From: Flammeovirgaceae bacterium SG7u.111 | Lineage (GTDB): Bacteria > Bacteroidota > Bacteroidia > Cytophagales > Flammeovirgaceae | Assembly (NCBI GenBank): GCA_034044135.1 | Contig: CP139021.1 | Coordinates: 5,533,635 to 5,597,634, forward strand | DNA length: 64,000 bases | Reading direction: 5' to 3' | Shown here: positions 27,127 through 36,674 of the stretch, in pieces | Position numbering within the stretch: position 1 is the stretch's first letter | Layout: each line of letters opens with the position of its first letter | Translations under genes and position numbers: made by a program | Notes under the pieces: generated by a model | Database searches by the model: none | What the model saw: only the letters and a program-made list of their open reading frames with translations | What the model was told of the DNA's origin: nothing

Positions 27127-28191
27127 ATGAAACTCCTTTCTGCTGTTATCATTTGCATCCTATTTTATTTACATCCAACTTTTTCCCAAAACTCGCCAAT
27201 TATATCAGAAGAATTCATTTATGGAGATGCTCTATTTGAAGAAAGTAACGCTGCAACAATTGTAGAAACCGACAGCGGATTGGTAGTAGCTTGGTACGGA
27301 ATACCCGAGGAAAAGTACAATAATGTTGAGATTTGGCTAAGCCGAAAAGAAGGGGGAAATTGGACAGACCCAATACCTATAGCCAATGGCATTCAAAATA
27401 CTGGAGAAAGCCATCCCACTTGGCATCCAGTACTATACCAAGTACCAGGAAGGCATTTGCTTCTTTTCTACAAAGTAGGTCCCAACTCTGCTGAGTGGTG
27501 GGGTATGCTAAAAAAATCTAAAGATAGTGGGCAAACTTGGCGTAAAGCTTACCGCCTTCCTGAAGATATTTTAGGACCTATATCAAACAAGCCTATACTT
27601 CTGCCAGACAGCACGTTAATATGCCCTTCCAGCACTGAACATAATGGATGGAAAGTACACTTTGAAAGTAGTACCGACTGGGGAAGAACTTGGGCTATTA
27701 CTGCTCCTATTAATGATAAAAAGCATCAAATTATTCAACCAAGTATTTTACGCCACCCAAATGATCGATTACAAGCTCTTTGCCGAAGCAAATCTGGGTA
27801 TATCTTATCCTCTTGGTCAGAAGATGGCGGCAAAAGTTGGAGTGAACCAACCTCAACTGGCTTACCAAACCCGAATGCAGGAATTGACGCCGTTACACTT
27901 AAAAATGGCATGCAACTACTTGTTTACAATCATAGCCATAAGCAAAAAAACAAATCAAAAGGAAATCGTTCCCCTTTAAATATTAGCATATCTGACGATG
28001 GAATACACTGGAAAGCGGCATTGATATTGGATAAAGAAAAAGGTGAGTACTCTTCTCCCGCAGTTATTCAAGATAGCCAAGGACTAGTCCACATAGTATA
28101 TACATGGAACAGGCAAAAAATTAAGCATGTAGTGATAGATCCTTCTAAACTGAAAAGCAAAATGATAGAAAACGAGGTGTGGCCACACTAG
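27127..28191 (+). CDS. secreted sialidase-like (BNR/Asp-box) beta-propeller protein
   Basis: The 354-residue protein has a signal peptide (MKLLSAVIICILFYLHPTFSQ) and resembles the BNR_2 sialidase-like family (PF13088). Asp-box motifs are SKDSGQTW, STDWGRTW and SEDGGKSW, and the start of the fold has ESNAATIVETDSGLVVAW. Such proteins include glycoside hydrolases that act on sialic acid or other sugars; the substrate here cannot be assigned, and I did not identify the full Arg triad of true sialidases. It is convergent with the acyl-CoA synthetase gene, with only six bases between stops. Confidence 0.78.
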   Translation: MKLLSAVIICILFYLHPTFSQNSPIISEEFIYGDALFEESNAATIVETDSGLVVAWYGIPEEKYNNVEIWLSRKEGGNWTDPIPIANGIQNTGESHPTWHPVLYQVPGRHLLLFYKVGPNSAEWWGMLKKSKDSGQTWRKAYRLPEDILGPISNKPILLPDSTLICPSSTEHNGWKVHFESSTDWGRTWAITAPINDKKHQIIQPSILRHPNDRLQALCRSKSGYILSSWSEDGGKSWSEPTSTGLPNPNAGIDAVTLKNGMQLLVYNHSHKQKNKSKGNRSPLNISISDDGIHWKAALILDKEKGEYSSPAVIQDSQGLVHIVYTWNRQKIKHVVIDPSKLKSKMIENEVWPH

Positions 28192-28197
28192 CGACCT

Positions 28198-30888
28198 TTA
28201 TTTTCCATCTTTTAGAGAAAGTTCTGCTTTTGTCATCTGTTCTTCCATATCTAGCCTGAGCTTAAAACCAAGCTTTTCGCAGACCTTTCTCATTGACCTA
28301 TTCTCGGGTAAAATATCTGCTTTTATCTTCTCTAAACCTTCTGCCTTTGCCACCTCAATCAATTTTTTGAGCAGATGAGTTCCCAACCCCATGCCCTGCA
28401 TAGCATCACTTATGGTAATACTAAACTCACACTCATTCTCTGTACGCATCTTTACGATCCTTCCCACAGCCAGCAGCGTATCTCCTTCTGCACCAGGCCT
28501 AAGAGCTACTAAAGCTATTTCCCTATCATAATCCACAAAACAGATCCTTGCCAAACGATCATGCGACACTCGATAATCATAACTAACCGAATGAAAATAT
28601 CTAAAGTATACACTCTGATCCGACAATGTTTTGTGAAACTGGATAATAAGCGGCTCATCTTCTGGCATAATAGGTCTTACAAAAATTTCTTCCCCACTTT
28701 TCATTTCCCAATTATGCTCGTATTGGGTCGGGTAAGGCCTAATCGCCAACTTAGGCAACTCTTTTTTACTTATTTTGAAAGGATGAAGAACAATTGCTGC
28801 ATCCAATATTTGAATATCATGCTCCGAAACTACAACAGGGTTCAAGTCTATTTCTTTAATTTGTGGAAAATCGATTACCAATTTGCTAAACTGAACCATC
28901 ATATTTTCCAGTTTATCAAACACTTGTGGGCTCAGCTTTTTATTTTCCTTTAGGTAGCGATAGATCTTGGTTTGCTCAAGCATTCTTCTCGTGAGTGTGG
29001 TATTAAGTGGAGGAAGACCAAAAGCCTTATCATTATAAATCTCCAAATTGCGACCTCCATTACCAAAAACCATTATTGGTCCTAACTGCTCATCTGTTTT
29101 GCTACCGACCACCAACTCATACCCTCGCCTTCCAAACATTTTTTGCACGGTCACACCCAAAAAGACATCTTCACCCCTATTTTTCTCAATATTATTTTTG
29201 ATCTCTTGATAAGCAGCTCGTACTGCCGTTTCGGAGTGAAGATTAAGCACCACGCCCCCAAACCGAGCCTTATGCACCAACCTATCAGCATGTACTTTCA
29301 GGGCGACAGGATATCCCAATTCCTCTGCTTTTGCAACAGCTTCTTTTTCTGAAGTTGCCAATTGTGTCGGAATTACTGGCAAACCATATCTAGATAAAAT
29401 TGCCTTGGACTCAAACTCAGAAAGATATTTTCTCTTCTCCTTTTTACAAATATTTAGCATCAAATCCACTTTTTTCTTAATAGCCAAATCTTCCGTTGGT
29501 CTACTCGAAAGCATTCTTGGAGTTTCGTAAATCCCCTTTAGATTATATGCATATTTCCACATGTAGCCAAAAAGCTTGGCTGCCGTATCGGGAAAAGAGA
29601 AAACAGGAATATTTGCTTTATTGAGCAATACATTTCCTTCTTGACTTAGCCCCCCTCCCATCAAACTGACGATCAGCGGTTTATTGTATTTTCTTGAAAG
29701 TTCAATTACCTGTTTTGATAAGTCTTTAATGTTCAATAAAAACTGAGGACTTATTATCAACAAAATAGCATCTGTTTCAGGATCTTTCCACACTAGTTCT
29801 AAAGCTGCCACAAATGTTTTAGGCTGCGCATTCCTATGCAGATCCAAGGGGTTAGCTATTTTCCTACCCTCTAACTGATTGTTCTTTTTGAGGGCTAGCA
29901 CTGTTTTTTCATGAAAAACTGAAAGCACAGCCCCATTGCGCATGAGAGCGTCCGTTGCCAAAACTGCCGGCCCCCCAGCGTTACTTACTATTGCAATCCT
30001 ATTCCCACGAGGTGTCGGTTGTTTAGACAGCAATGAGGCCATGTAAAAGAGCTCAGCAACTGTTTCTACACGAAGGACACCAGTTCTTCTGAAAGCCGCA
30101 TCCAGCACCGCGTCAGCACCTGCTGGGGCACCTGTGTGGAACGCAGCCGCACGGCTTGCAGCATTTGTTTTGCCCGCCTTTATCATAATAATTGGCTTAG
30201 TGAGTGCCACTTCCCTCGCCGCTGATAAAAATGCTCTTGCATTACCAACACTCTCCATATAAAGCAAAATAGCTTTTGTATATGGATCGTCGCCCAAGTA
30301 TAGCAGCAAATCTCCCCAATTAATATCAATCATATCACCTAAGGAAATAAAATGGCTAAAGCCCACATTTTCCCTTAAGCCCCAGTCCAAAATAGAATTA
30401 CACAATGCTCCACTTTGGCTCACAAATGCAATATTTCCTGGTTTTGGAGTTGTTATAGCTGTAGATGCATTAATCTTATTGTGCAAGCTCATCAGGCCTA
30501 TACTATTTGGTCCTAAAATCCTGATTTTATACCTTTCTACCAGCTTTTTTATCTTCTCCTCATAAGTATAAGTATCAAAGCTCCCTCTATTTCGTGCGTT
30601 TTCCGAAATCAAAACCACATATTCCACCCCTGCTTTTGCACAATCTTTAACCACTTCGGAAAGTTGCGCAGGCTTAAGGGTTATCACTGCCAAGTCCACA
30701 GCTTCCTTTACCTCTCTAATATTCGTAAAAGCCTTTGTATTTAGGATCTCATCATGGTTCAGATTAATAGGAAAAAGCTTTCCTCCAAATGCGTTTTTTA
30801 AGTTCTTAAAAACCTGATTACCTGCTGTATTTTCCTTTTCAGAAGCCCCAATCACCGCAATAGAGGCTGGGTGAAATAGTTTTTTCAT
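28198..30888 (-). CDS. acyl-CoA synthetase (ADP-forming) / GNAT acetyltransferase fusion
   Basis: The product has about 896 residues: CoA-binding domain at the start (FHPASIAVIGASEKEN), succinyl-CoA ligase-like domains, an ATP-grasp domain (YPVALKVHADRLVHKARFGG) and a C-terminal GNAT domain (QGMGLGTHLLKKLIEVA, LGFKLRL). This is the layout of Pat/PatZ (YfiQ), the protein lysine acetyltransferase that controls acetyl-CoA synthetase. The phospho-His motif of the ADP-forming ligases reads FHTGAPAG, so the catalytic His (codon 30136-30138) is retained; in enterobacterial Pat I recall that it is lost. Ligase activity is therefore possible. I chose ATG 30888 (MKKLFHPASIAVIGA); in-frame ATGs at 30897 and 30930 would add 3 or 14 residues. 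Confidence 0.88.
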   Translation of the reverse strand: MKKLFHPASIAVIGASEKENTAGNQVFKNLKNAFGGKLFPINLNHDEILNTKAFTNIREVKEAVDLAVITLKPAQLSEVVKDCAKAGVEYVVLISENARNRGSFDTYTYEEKIKKLVERYKIRILGPNSIGLMSLHNKINASTAITTPKPGNIAFVSQSGALCNSILDWGLRENVGFSHFISLGDMIDINWGDLLLYLGDDPYTKAILLYMESVGNARAFLSAAREVALTKPIIMIKAGKTNAASRAAAFHTGAPAGADAVLDAAFRRTGVLRVETVAELFYMASLLSKQPTPRGNRIAIVSNAGGPAVLATDALMRNGAVLSVFHEKTVLALKKNNQLEGRKIANPLDLHRNAQPKTFVAALELVWKDPETDAILLIISPQFLLNIKDLSKQVIELSRKYNKPLIVSLMGGGLSQEGNVLLNKANIPVFSFPDTAAKLFGYMWKYAYNLKGIYETPRMLSSRPTEDLAIKKKVDLMLNICKKEKRKYLSEFESKAILSRYGLPVIPTQLATSEKEAVAKAEELGYPVALKVHADRLVHKARFGGVVLNLHSETAVRAAYQEIKNNIEKNRGEDVFLGVTVQKMFGRRGYELVVGSKTDEQLGPIMVFGNGGRNLEIYNDKAFGLPPLNTTLTRRMLEQTKIYRYLKENKKLSPQVFDKLENMMVQFSKLVIDFPQIKEIDLNPVVVSEHDIQILDAAIVLHPFKISKKELPKLAIRPYPTQYEHNWEMKSGEEIFVRPIMPEDEPLIIQFHKTLSDQSVYFRYFHSVSYDYRVSHDRLARICFVDYDREIALVALRPGAEGDTLLAVGRIVKMRTENECEFSITISDAMQGMGLGTHLLKKLIEVAKAEGLEKIKADILPENRSMRKVCEKLGFKLRLDMEEQMTKAELSLKDGK

Positions 30889-31774
30889 TTGAGTCATTTT
30901 ATGGTTGAATCGGCAATCCTGTACTTGCAACAGGAGTTTATTAGCTGGTAAAAAATAAGCATCTATTTAGGGAGATGCTTTAAAGAAACAGGTAGAATAA
31001 TGCACCTTTTAAAGGTATAAATTATTATGCTAATTCTCGAGTTGAATCAATACATTAAAATACTCTTTTACAAATAATTTACCTACTAAAAAACAAAGGT
31101 CTCAATCAAAAAATAATTTGTCATTTTCACTCAATTGATATGTTTTTATAGGGAAAAACAAAAAAACATACAATTATTACTTGTTTTTTTAAAAAAAAGT
31201 CCTTTATTTAAAACTATAAATAATGCTCCACCAACTAATCTGACTAATTTTAAAAGACTACTTAAACATTAAACCTTTTATAAAATACCTACACCTTCAG
31301 TCGGGATACCTTTCAGAATTAATTATAACAACAAACTTTTTATAATCCTATGTTACTGTATACTAAGCCAAGAAAATAACTCCTTAAACTCTTACTATTT
31401 AATATAGATTATTTTTATTCATGTTTAAAGTGGTATATTTTTATTTGAATCTTTCTAGTACCATCATCTAGTAACCAAAAACTACTAAAACACAAAACTT
31501 ATAGTACAAACAACAAAATCAGAATCCTATTTTATTGCCTTTTAGGGTATCCTACTACTTAACGAATGTCAACAAGTTATTAATTCAATAACTTGTTGAT
31601 AACCATTCACTAATCTTAACAGATTTTGCAGTATTTGAGCAAATATTTTCACAAAAAATCTCTTTTAAATAGTAAACAACACAGAATTGTACAAATTGGA
31701 ACAATCCACAGCCCCAAAAAGCTGGGGATTACACAATGTACAACCGCATTGTTAGAAACTTTAAAGGTTTGTAT
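30889..31774. other. long AT-rich intergenic region
   Basis: Nearly 890 very AT-rich bases separate the divergent synthetase gene from the small coiled-coil gene. The only structure seen is the 12-bp inverted repeat at 31570-31598 and a small GC hairpin (CCCC/GGGG) at about 31713-31728, just before the small gene. No convincing gene or RNA is apparent. Confidence 0.45.
31570..31598. repeat. perfect 12-bp inverted repeat
   Basis: Arms 31570-31581 and 31587-31598 are perfectly complementary around a five-base loop. No T-run follows on either side, so it does not look like a terminator; it could be an operator or the core of a small RNA. Confidence 0.55.
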
Positions 31775-32005
31775 ATGAAAAAGATTACACTAGAAGAAAA
31801 AGAAGTAGAAGAATTGGTTCGGTTTTATGAAGCAGAACTTAAAAAAACGAAGAAGAGAGTAAAAGAACTCGAAAACCTAATTCAAAAACTAAAAGGAAAC
31901 AACAAACCATCAGCACGAAGCAGGCCGCTGCCTGAAAGAGTTATAATCGAAGACGACGATGAAGAAGTGGTGATCATCAACCCAGCTTCACATAAAAAAA
32001 GCTAA
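31775..32005 (+). CDS. small coiled-coil protein of unknown function
   Basis: The 76-residue product has a heptad-rich helix (about residues 3-42: KKITLEEKEVEELVRFYEAE and onward), then a short linker and an acidic patch (EDDDEEVVII). No signal peptide or membrane helix is present. It may dimerise; nothing more can be said. I chose ATG 31775 because AAAGG lies eight bases before it and the helix begins there; an upstream in-frame ATG at 31736 would add 13 residues (MYNRIVRNFKGLY). Confidence 0.55.
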   Translation: MKKITLEEKEVEELVRFYEAELKKTKKRVKELENLIQKLKGNNKPSARSRPLPERVIIEDDDEEVVIINPASHKKS

Positions 32006-32049
32006 ATAGCAGTACAGCTGAAAACACCAAGGTTAATTACTACAGCAAA

Positions 32050-32078
32050 GGGTGGTTACTTTTTTATTGTAACCACCC
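32050..32078. terminator. inverted repeat, possible terminator after the coiled-coil gene
   Basis: A perfect 10-bp stem (GGGTGGTTAC at 32050-32059 with its complement at 32069-32078) encloses a T-rich loop. No T-run follows the stem, so termination activity is uncertain. Confidence 0.5.
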
Positions 32079-32528
32079 ATAAGCTATACTTATCATAGTG
32101 AAACATAATTGGCACGTATTTTCAGTTCAAAAACAATAGGTCTGCCAATTGAATATCATTGGTTCATCAACTTGCTTATAAAGCAACTAATAAAAAAGCT
32201 TTCTTCTCTATTAAGGAGCTATTTCTTAAATTATCACACACCCCAAAACCCGCCTTTCTTACATAATGGGGTGTTATGCCATCATATTACGCAACTCTGC
32301 ATATGCACCTATCCTTTACAACAAGCAATCAAATAATCTATAATAAATGATAATTATTTGGGCTAACTTTAGTCATTAATTATACTGTTGGCATTCAGCA
32401 TAAATAATTGAGTTTTTCAAAATTTATAGTAGGAGCACAGTAGCTCCAAAAAATTTTGGCGAACTAAATTTTGTTATGCACTTTTGTAAAATACCTTATG
32501 TTTATATAAGAAGAAAACTCAGAAGACT
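32079..32528. other. intergenic region, no gene supported
   Basis: This gap of about 450 bases precedes the TM/coiled-coil gene at 32529. A 5-bp GGAGC/GCTCC hairpin occurs near 32431-32446. A 75-codon open frame at 32109 shows no protein-like features and is not supported. Confidence 0.4.
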
Positions 32529-33014
32529 ATGGAAGAAATGCTAGAACCGTTTTTATTTGGATTGGTGATTGGAGCTTTGCTAGCTATCGTAGTTTACGTC
32601 AATGGCTTGTTGAAAAACAATAGGCTGAAAGGCGAAATAAAGAAACTAAAGAATCACTTGCACCAAAAGCTGGAAATAGAAGCTGAATCTATAGATACTA
32701 GAAAGAATGAGGTAGAAAGGCTCAAAAAGGAAAATGAAAACCTAAGGATTACTAACCAAACCTTGTTGCAAAAACCAGGAAGAGGGGAAATCATGAATTT
32801 CCACATTTACCAGAAAGCAGTGGATATCATGTCCGAGTCGGCAGTAGGCTTTGCCCCAATGTGGCAAAAATCACTAAAACAAGCCAAAGAAGATTATGAT
32901 AAAAGCTTGGAAGGAAAGTCTTCTTTTGTAAAGAGAATTATCCCGCTGAATATCTTTGGAAACGATACGGCAATTGAAGAAAAATCGTCTTCTAGCCCAG
33001 AAGACGATGACTAG
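32529..33014 (+). CDS. membrane-anchored coiled-coil protein of unknown function
   Basis: The 161-residue protein has one N-terminal membrane helix (about 7-27, FLFGLVIGALLAIVVYVNGLL) and a coiled coil at about 30-80 (NNRLKGEIKKLKNHLHQKLE... EVERLKKENENLR). Residues 85-135 form a less regular region (MNFHIYQKAVDIMSESAVGFAPMWQKSLK), and the end is acidic (EEKSSSSPEDDD). I recognise no family. It overlaps the convergent HNH gene by four bases at their stops. Confidence 0.7.
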   Translation: MEEMLEPFLFGLVIGALLAIVVYVNGLLKNNRLKGEIKKLKNHLHQKLEIEAESIDTRKNEVERLKKENENLRITNQTLLQKPGRGEIMNFHIYQKAVDIMSESAVGFAPMWQKSLKQAKEDYDKSLEGKSSFVKRIIPLNIFGNDTAIEEKSSSSPEDDD

Positions 33015-33523
33015 TTAGCCACTTTGAGGAAAGGATGCCACGTATCATCTCCCATACCAGAATACTCTTTAATGAACATGACAAAAGTTGGCTTAAATGG
33101 CTTGTAAGGAAGGTTCATTTCTATTTCCTCAGGAGTAAAATCACCTTTTTTTGAATTACAACTTTGGCAAGCTGTAACCAAATTGGTCCAAGACGACTTT
33201 CCGCCCCTCGATCGAGGCATTACATGATCAAGCGTAAGGTTCTCTTTTACACCACAATAAACACAAGTAAAATTATCCCGCCTAAAAATATTTTGACGGG
33301 TCATCATTACTCCCTTATACGGGATATTCACATACTTAAACAGCCGAATAACCGAAGGCGCATCGTATGTTCTAGTTACAGTACGCAACATTCTTCCCGC
33401 CGCTTTGGTCACTATTTCGGCTTTTTCAAGATAAACCAGCAGGAAGGCTTTGTGGGTACTGCAAATAGATAGTGCGCGGTAGTCAGCATTAAGTATCAAA
33501 ACTTTTTGCGATGCACTACTCAT
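33011..33523 (-). CDS. HNH endonuclease family protein
   Basis: The 170-residue protein has an HNH domain in its second half: FTCVYCGVKENLTLDHVMPRSRGG gives the first CxxC zinc pair and the DH of the catalytic motif, and NLVTACQSCNSKKG gives Asn and the second CxxC pair. The N-terminal part (SQKVLILNADYRALSICSTHKAFLLVYLEKAEIV) is the strand-rich extension typical of a widely conserved single-gene HNH family in Bacteroidota, Cyanobacteria and others. Its role is unknown; it is not in a restriction or mobile context here. It converges with the coiled-coil gene and overlaps it by four bases. Confidence 0.9.
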   Translation of the reverse strand: MSSASQKVLILNADYRALSICSTHKAFLLVYLEKAEIVTKAAGRMLRTVTRTYDAPSVIRLFKYVNIPYKGVMMTRQNIFRRDNFTCVYCGVKENLTLDHVMPRSRGGKSSWTNLVTACQSCNSKKGDFTPEEIEMNLPYKPFKPTFVMFIKEYSGMGDDTWHPFLKVAN

Positions 33524-34038
33524 ATTGGTAATAATCTTATGAAACTCTTCAATAAATATAAAAATTGAATTGGAACAATCACAATCCCTTTCAATTTAAT
33601 GACTTATAATTCATTGTTCAATCCAAAGGTTACACTTTCCTATCTCCTATTCAACATAGATTCACTTGCAATTATTCATTTGTCTCTCCCTTTTGAAAAA
33701 TCAGGTTACAATGGCACTTGTCCAATTAGTGCTTAAACGCTGTTTACCAAAATAGGACTAGAATCTAAATTGTACTTCACAAAAAAATCAAAACTTGAAA
33801 ATCAAAACAGGCAAAACATCTTTCTGATAAGTAATGTTTTAAGCTTAAAAACAACCTTGTCCGCAAAGACACTTTTTAACTTGCGCATAAAAAAAGTTAA
33901 AAACTCAGCTCGTAAGGGAGATATACTTATTTTTGTACACACGAACTTTACGTTTTAGAGGTTTGAATAACGGTGAGGCTTGATGATTGTTTTTGAAGAG
34001 GAAAGTCATGCGTCTAAAGCATTTTATTAGATAGAAAT
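33524..34038. other. intergenic region between divergent genes
   Basis: This stretch of 515 AT-rich bases separates the HNH gene from the LptF/G gene. A TATTTTTG box lies near 33929 and could be a -7 element for the permease gene, though no clear -33 partner is seen. No coding frame is supported. Confidence 0.4.
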
Positions 34039-35727
34039 ATGTTAAGATTAAAGAAAATAGATAAACTGATTTTGAAATCATTTCTGGGGCCATTTCTATT
34101 GGCATTCTCAGTGGTGCTTTTCATTTTTCTTACTCAGTTTATGATCAAAAACTTCAAGCACTTTGTAGGCAAAGGCTTGCCACTAGAAGTGTACGGGGAG
34201 TTGTTTTTCTACTTTTCACTGGTGCTAGCACCGGTTGCATTGCCCTTGGGAGTGCTTCTTTCAAGCCTTATGACTTTCGGCACGCTCGGCGAACACTCGG
34301 AACTTACCGCTATTAAAAGTGCAGGTATTTCCCTTATCAGAATTTTGTGGCCTGTTGGGATTTTTGTGATGATGCTAACCTTTGGTGCATTTTATTTCAA
34401 CGATCAGCTTGCCCCAAAAGCAAACCTAAAAGCATGGAGTTTACTATATGATATTAAACAAAAAAAGCCTACACTAGAGTTTAAAGAAGAAGTTTTTTAT
34501 ACCGACTTGCCCGGATACAGGATCAAAATAGACAAAAAAATTGCTGAAACAGACTCGCTTGAGGGTATAATGATCTACAACCATAGGGACAGAAAAGGTA
34601 ATGTTCAAGTGATTATGGCCAAAAGAGGCACCATGAGAACTGTGGGCGACAAATACCTTAGGCTTGATCTTCAAGATGGCACAATCTATTCTGAGGAATC
34701 GGTTAGAAAGGGGAAGAAAAAGGGACAACCAACGGAGTATTTCCGCAACAAGTTCGACAGTTCTAATTTCATGTTTAGTTTATCCTCATATGGCATGAAG
34801 GATACTAAAGAAGCATTTTTTGCTGGGCACAACTATATGAAAACTACTGCCCAACTGGCTGTCGAAAAAGATTCGTCTCAGCAGCTTTACGATATGTATA
34901 TGGGCAAACTATATACGTCAGTATTGTCATATCATACTTTTTGGAGGCAAGATGATATGAAAGAGCTGAGACAAAAGCAAGCAAAGGAAGAAGAAGAGAG
35001 AGAGCTGCAAAGAATGAATGAAGAAGAGCGCATGCAGTTTGAGCAAGATAAACGAAGAGAGGAAGAAGACCTGAAAAAGACTCGACAGTTACAAGAAAAA
35101 GAACCGCAGACTTCTGATGTGCAAGGTGGGCATGCCACCGTTCAACTTGCCGCATACTCTCCCCCTATAAAAGATGACGTGAAACCAAAAACAATCGAAG
35201 TAGACACAGCAAAGGTTCGTGAGATAATGACCGATGATCCTACTAGCAGTGAATTGGTGAAGGCATCGTCTAAAGTTGGAAGTATTTATAATTTGATCAA
35301 TACGAATGTAGAGCGATCGGAAAGACAAATAAAACTTGTTAATAACTACAGGGTAGATATTTATAGAAACTTTACTAAAACGGTAGCGGTCTTTGTGATG
35401 TTCCTGATTGGAGCTCCCCTAGGGGCAATTATCAAAAAAGGCGGATTGGGAATGCCAATTTTGATTTCAATAGTCTTTTTTGTGATCTATTACATAGCCA
35501 CTATTTTGGGTGAAAAGTATGCCAAAGAAATGGTAATTGCTCCTGAGATAGGCTGTTGGGCAGCAAACTTTATTTTATTCTTATTTGGACTATTTTTCCT
35601 AAGGCAAGCCCGCCGCGATGCTAGGTTATTCGATTTTGACTTTTACTATGTTGTCTTCTCAAATGTGAAAGACTATGTAATGGGTAAAAAGAAAACGGTA
35701 GAAAAGGCTCCCCAATTAGTAAAATAA
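34039..35727 (+). CDS. LptF/LptG-family LPS export permease
   Basis: The 562-residue inner membrane protein matches YjgP/YjgQ (PF03739). Three N-terminal helices lie at about 17-37, 55-85 and 100-122 (FLGPFLLAFSVVLFIFLTQF; TAIKSAGISLIRIL is the conserved coupling segment). A periplasmic jellyroll runs to about residue 300, and C-terminal helices begin near 448 with FLIGAPLGAIIKKGGLGMP. Between the jellyroll and the last helices, residues 305-360 are an extremely charged, Glu/Lys/Arg-rich helix, absent from the ~360-residue E. coli proteins. LptF/G with LptB drives LPS transport to the outer membrane. No lptB or lptC is adjacent. Confidence 0.9.
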   Translation: MLRLKKIDKLILKSFLGPFLLAFSVVLFIFLTQFMIKNFKHFVGKGLPLEVYGELFFYFSLVLAPVALPLGVLLSSLMTFGTLGEHSELTAIKSAGISLIRILWPVGIFVMMLTFGAFYFNDQLAPKANLKAWSLLYDIKQKKPTLEFKEEVFYTDLPGYRIKIDKKIAETDSLEGIMIYNHRDRKGNVQVIMAKRGTMRTVGDKYLRLDLQDGTIYSEESVRKGKKKGQPTEYFRNKFDSSNFMFSLSSYGMKDTKEAFFAGHNYMKTTAQLAVEKDSSQQLYDMYMGKLYTSVLSYHTFWRQDDMKELRQKQAKEEEERELQRMNEEERMQFEQDKRREEEDLKKTRQLQEKEPQTSDVQGGHATVQLAAYSPPIKDDVKPKTIEVDTAKVREIMTDDPTSSELVKASSKVGSIYNLINTNVERSERQIKLVNNYRVDIYRNFTKTVAVFVMFLIGAPLGAIIKKGGLGMPILISIVFFVIYYIATILGEKYAKEMVIAPEIGCWAANFILFLFGLFFLRQARRDARLFDFDFYYVVFSNVKDYVMGKKKTVEKAPQLVK

Positions 35728-35740
35728 ACCCGTATCCATC

Positions 35741-35787
35741 AAAGCAAAAGCTCCTTATATAACAGACGCTAAGGAGCTTTTGCTTTT
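35741..35787. terminator. bidirectional terminator between convergent genes
   Basis: A perfect 17-bp stem (35741-35757 with 35770-35786) lies between the permease stop (35727) and the stop of the broken reductase gene (35788), with T-rich sequence following on the plus strand. Confidence 0.85.
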
Positions 35788-36502
35788 TTACCTATACTCT
35801 GGGTTTTCAAACCCAAACCTTTCCCCATCATTCCATCTCGACCGTTGGTTACCATATGCCGGGATACCACCAGCATTTTTCAACATTTTTGCCATATGCA
35901 TCAAGTTCCAAGTCATAAAGGTGGTATTGCGGTTGGTAAAATCATTTTCAGGACCTCCAGAACCCTCGTCTAAATAAGAAGGACCCGGACCTACTTCACC
36001 AAGCCATGCTGCATCTGCTTGGGGAGGGATTACATAACCCAAATGCTGGAGAGAATAAAGAATATTCATAGCGCAGTGTTTTGCCCCATCCTCATTACCA
36101 GTAATAAGAGTCCCTCCTAGCTTTCCCATAGTAAGCATACTGACCTTCTTTGTTCAAAATGCCCGAATAAGCATACAAACGTTCAATAACTTGGTTACAA
36201 ATAGAGGATTTTTCACCAAGCCAAATAGGTGTTCCTATCACGAGAATATCAGCTGCCTCAACTTTTTTGAATAGTGAAGGCCATTCGTCTTTTTCCCAAC
36301 CATGCTCGGTCATATCGGGGTACACCCCAAAGGCTATGTCGTAGTCAACAGGGCGAACAGTTTCTGTACTTACCCCGTTCTTCTCCATAATGTTTCTTGA
36401 AACACTAATCAATCCTTCGGTATGCGATACACTTGGCGATTTTTTTAGTGTACAATTAAGAAAAAGAGCGTTAAGATCACTATAGTCAGCAGGTGGGTTC
36501 AT
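35788..36502 (-). pseudogene. flavodoxin-family NAD(P)H/FMN reductase, frameshifted
   Basis: Two open frames on the minus strand together make one flavodoxin-fold reductase of about 238 residues. The first (36502 to about 36120) has LNCTLKKSPSVSHTEGL, the FMN phosphate loop, and ADILVIGTPIWLGEKSS; it then runs into nonsense after GQYAYYGK. The second, in another frame, continues GGTLITGNEDGAKHCAMNIL, PPQADAAWLGEVGPGPSYLD to the usual end. Normal homologues join these as ...YGKxGGTLITG..., so one extra base (around 36118-36125, in GGGAAAGCTAGG on the minus strand) breaks the gene. It could be a true pseudogene or a sequencing error; apart from this point both parts look well conserved. Confidence 0.82.
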
Positions 36503-36610
36503 GTTTTGTCTTTGGTTTATAGTAAACTTGATTTAGAACATCAGTACCAAACCAACAAACTCCCCCCCTCATTTTGTTTTATAAAATTCATTTCTTCTAC
36601 TGGCTAAAAC

Positions 36611-36637
36611 AAAAAAAGCACAACCTTAAGGTTGTGC
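36611..36637 (-). terminator. terminator after sensor-phosphatase 1
   Basis: A 20-base perfect palindrome (36618-36637, GCACAACCTT arms) is followed on the minus strand by seven T (A-run at 36611-36617). It lies 38 bases past the stop at 36675. Confidence 0.85.
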
Positions 36638-36674
36638 CCAACAATCATTTCAACGCTGTTATGACTCTGTATTT

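Noticed and set aside
31570-31598. The 12-bp inverted repeat as a terminator
   Set aside because: No T-run follows on either strand, so it was recorded as a repeat only.
32109-32336. A 75-codon frame in the gap before the TM/coiled-coil gene
   Set aside because: There is no ribosome-binding site, the composition is odd (Cys and His at the end), and it resembles no family.
33011-33523. HNH protein as part of a restriction or retron-like defence unit
   Set aside because: It matches a widespread stand-alone HNH family, and neither neighbour is a methyltransferase, reverse transcriptase or helicase.
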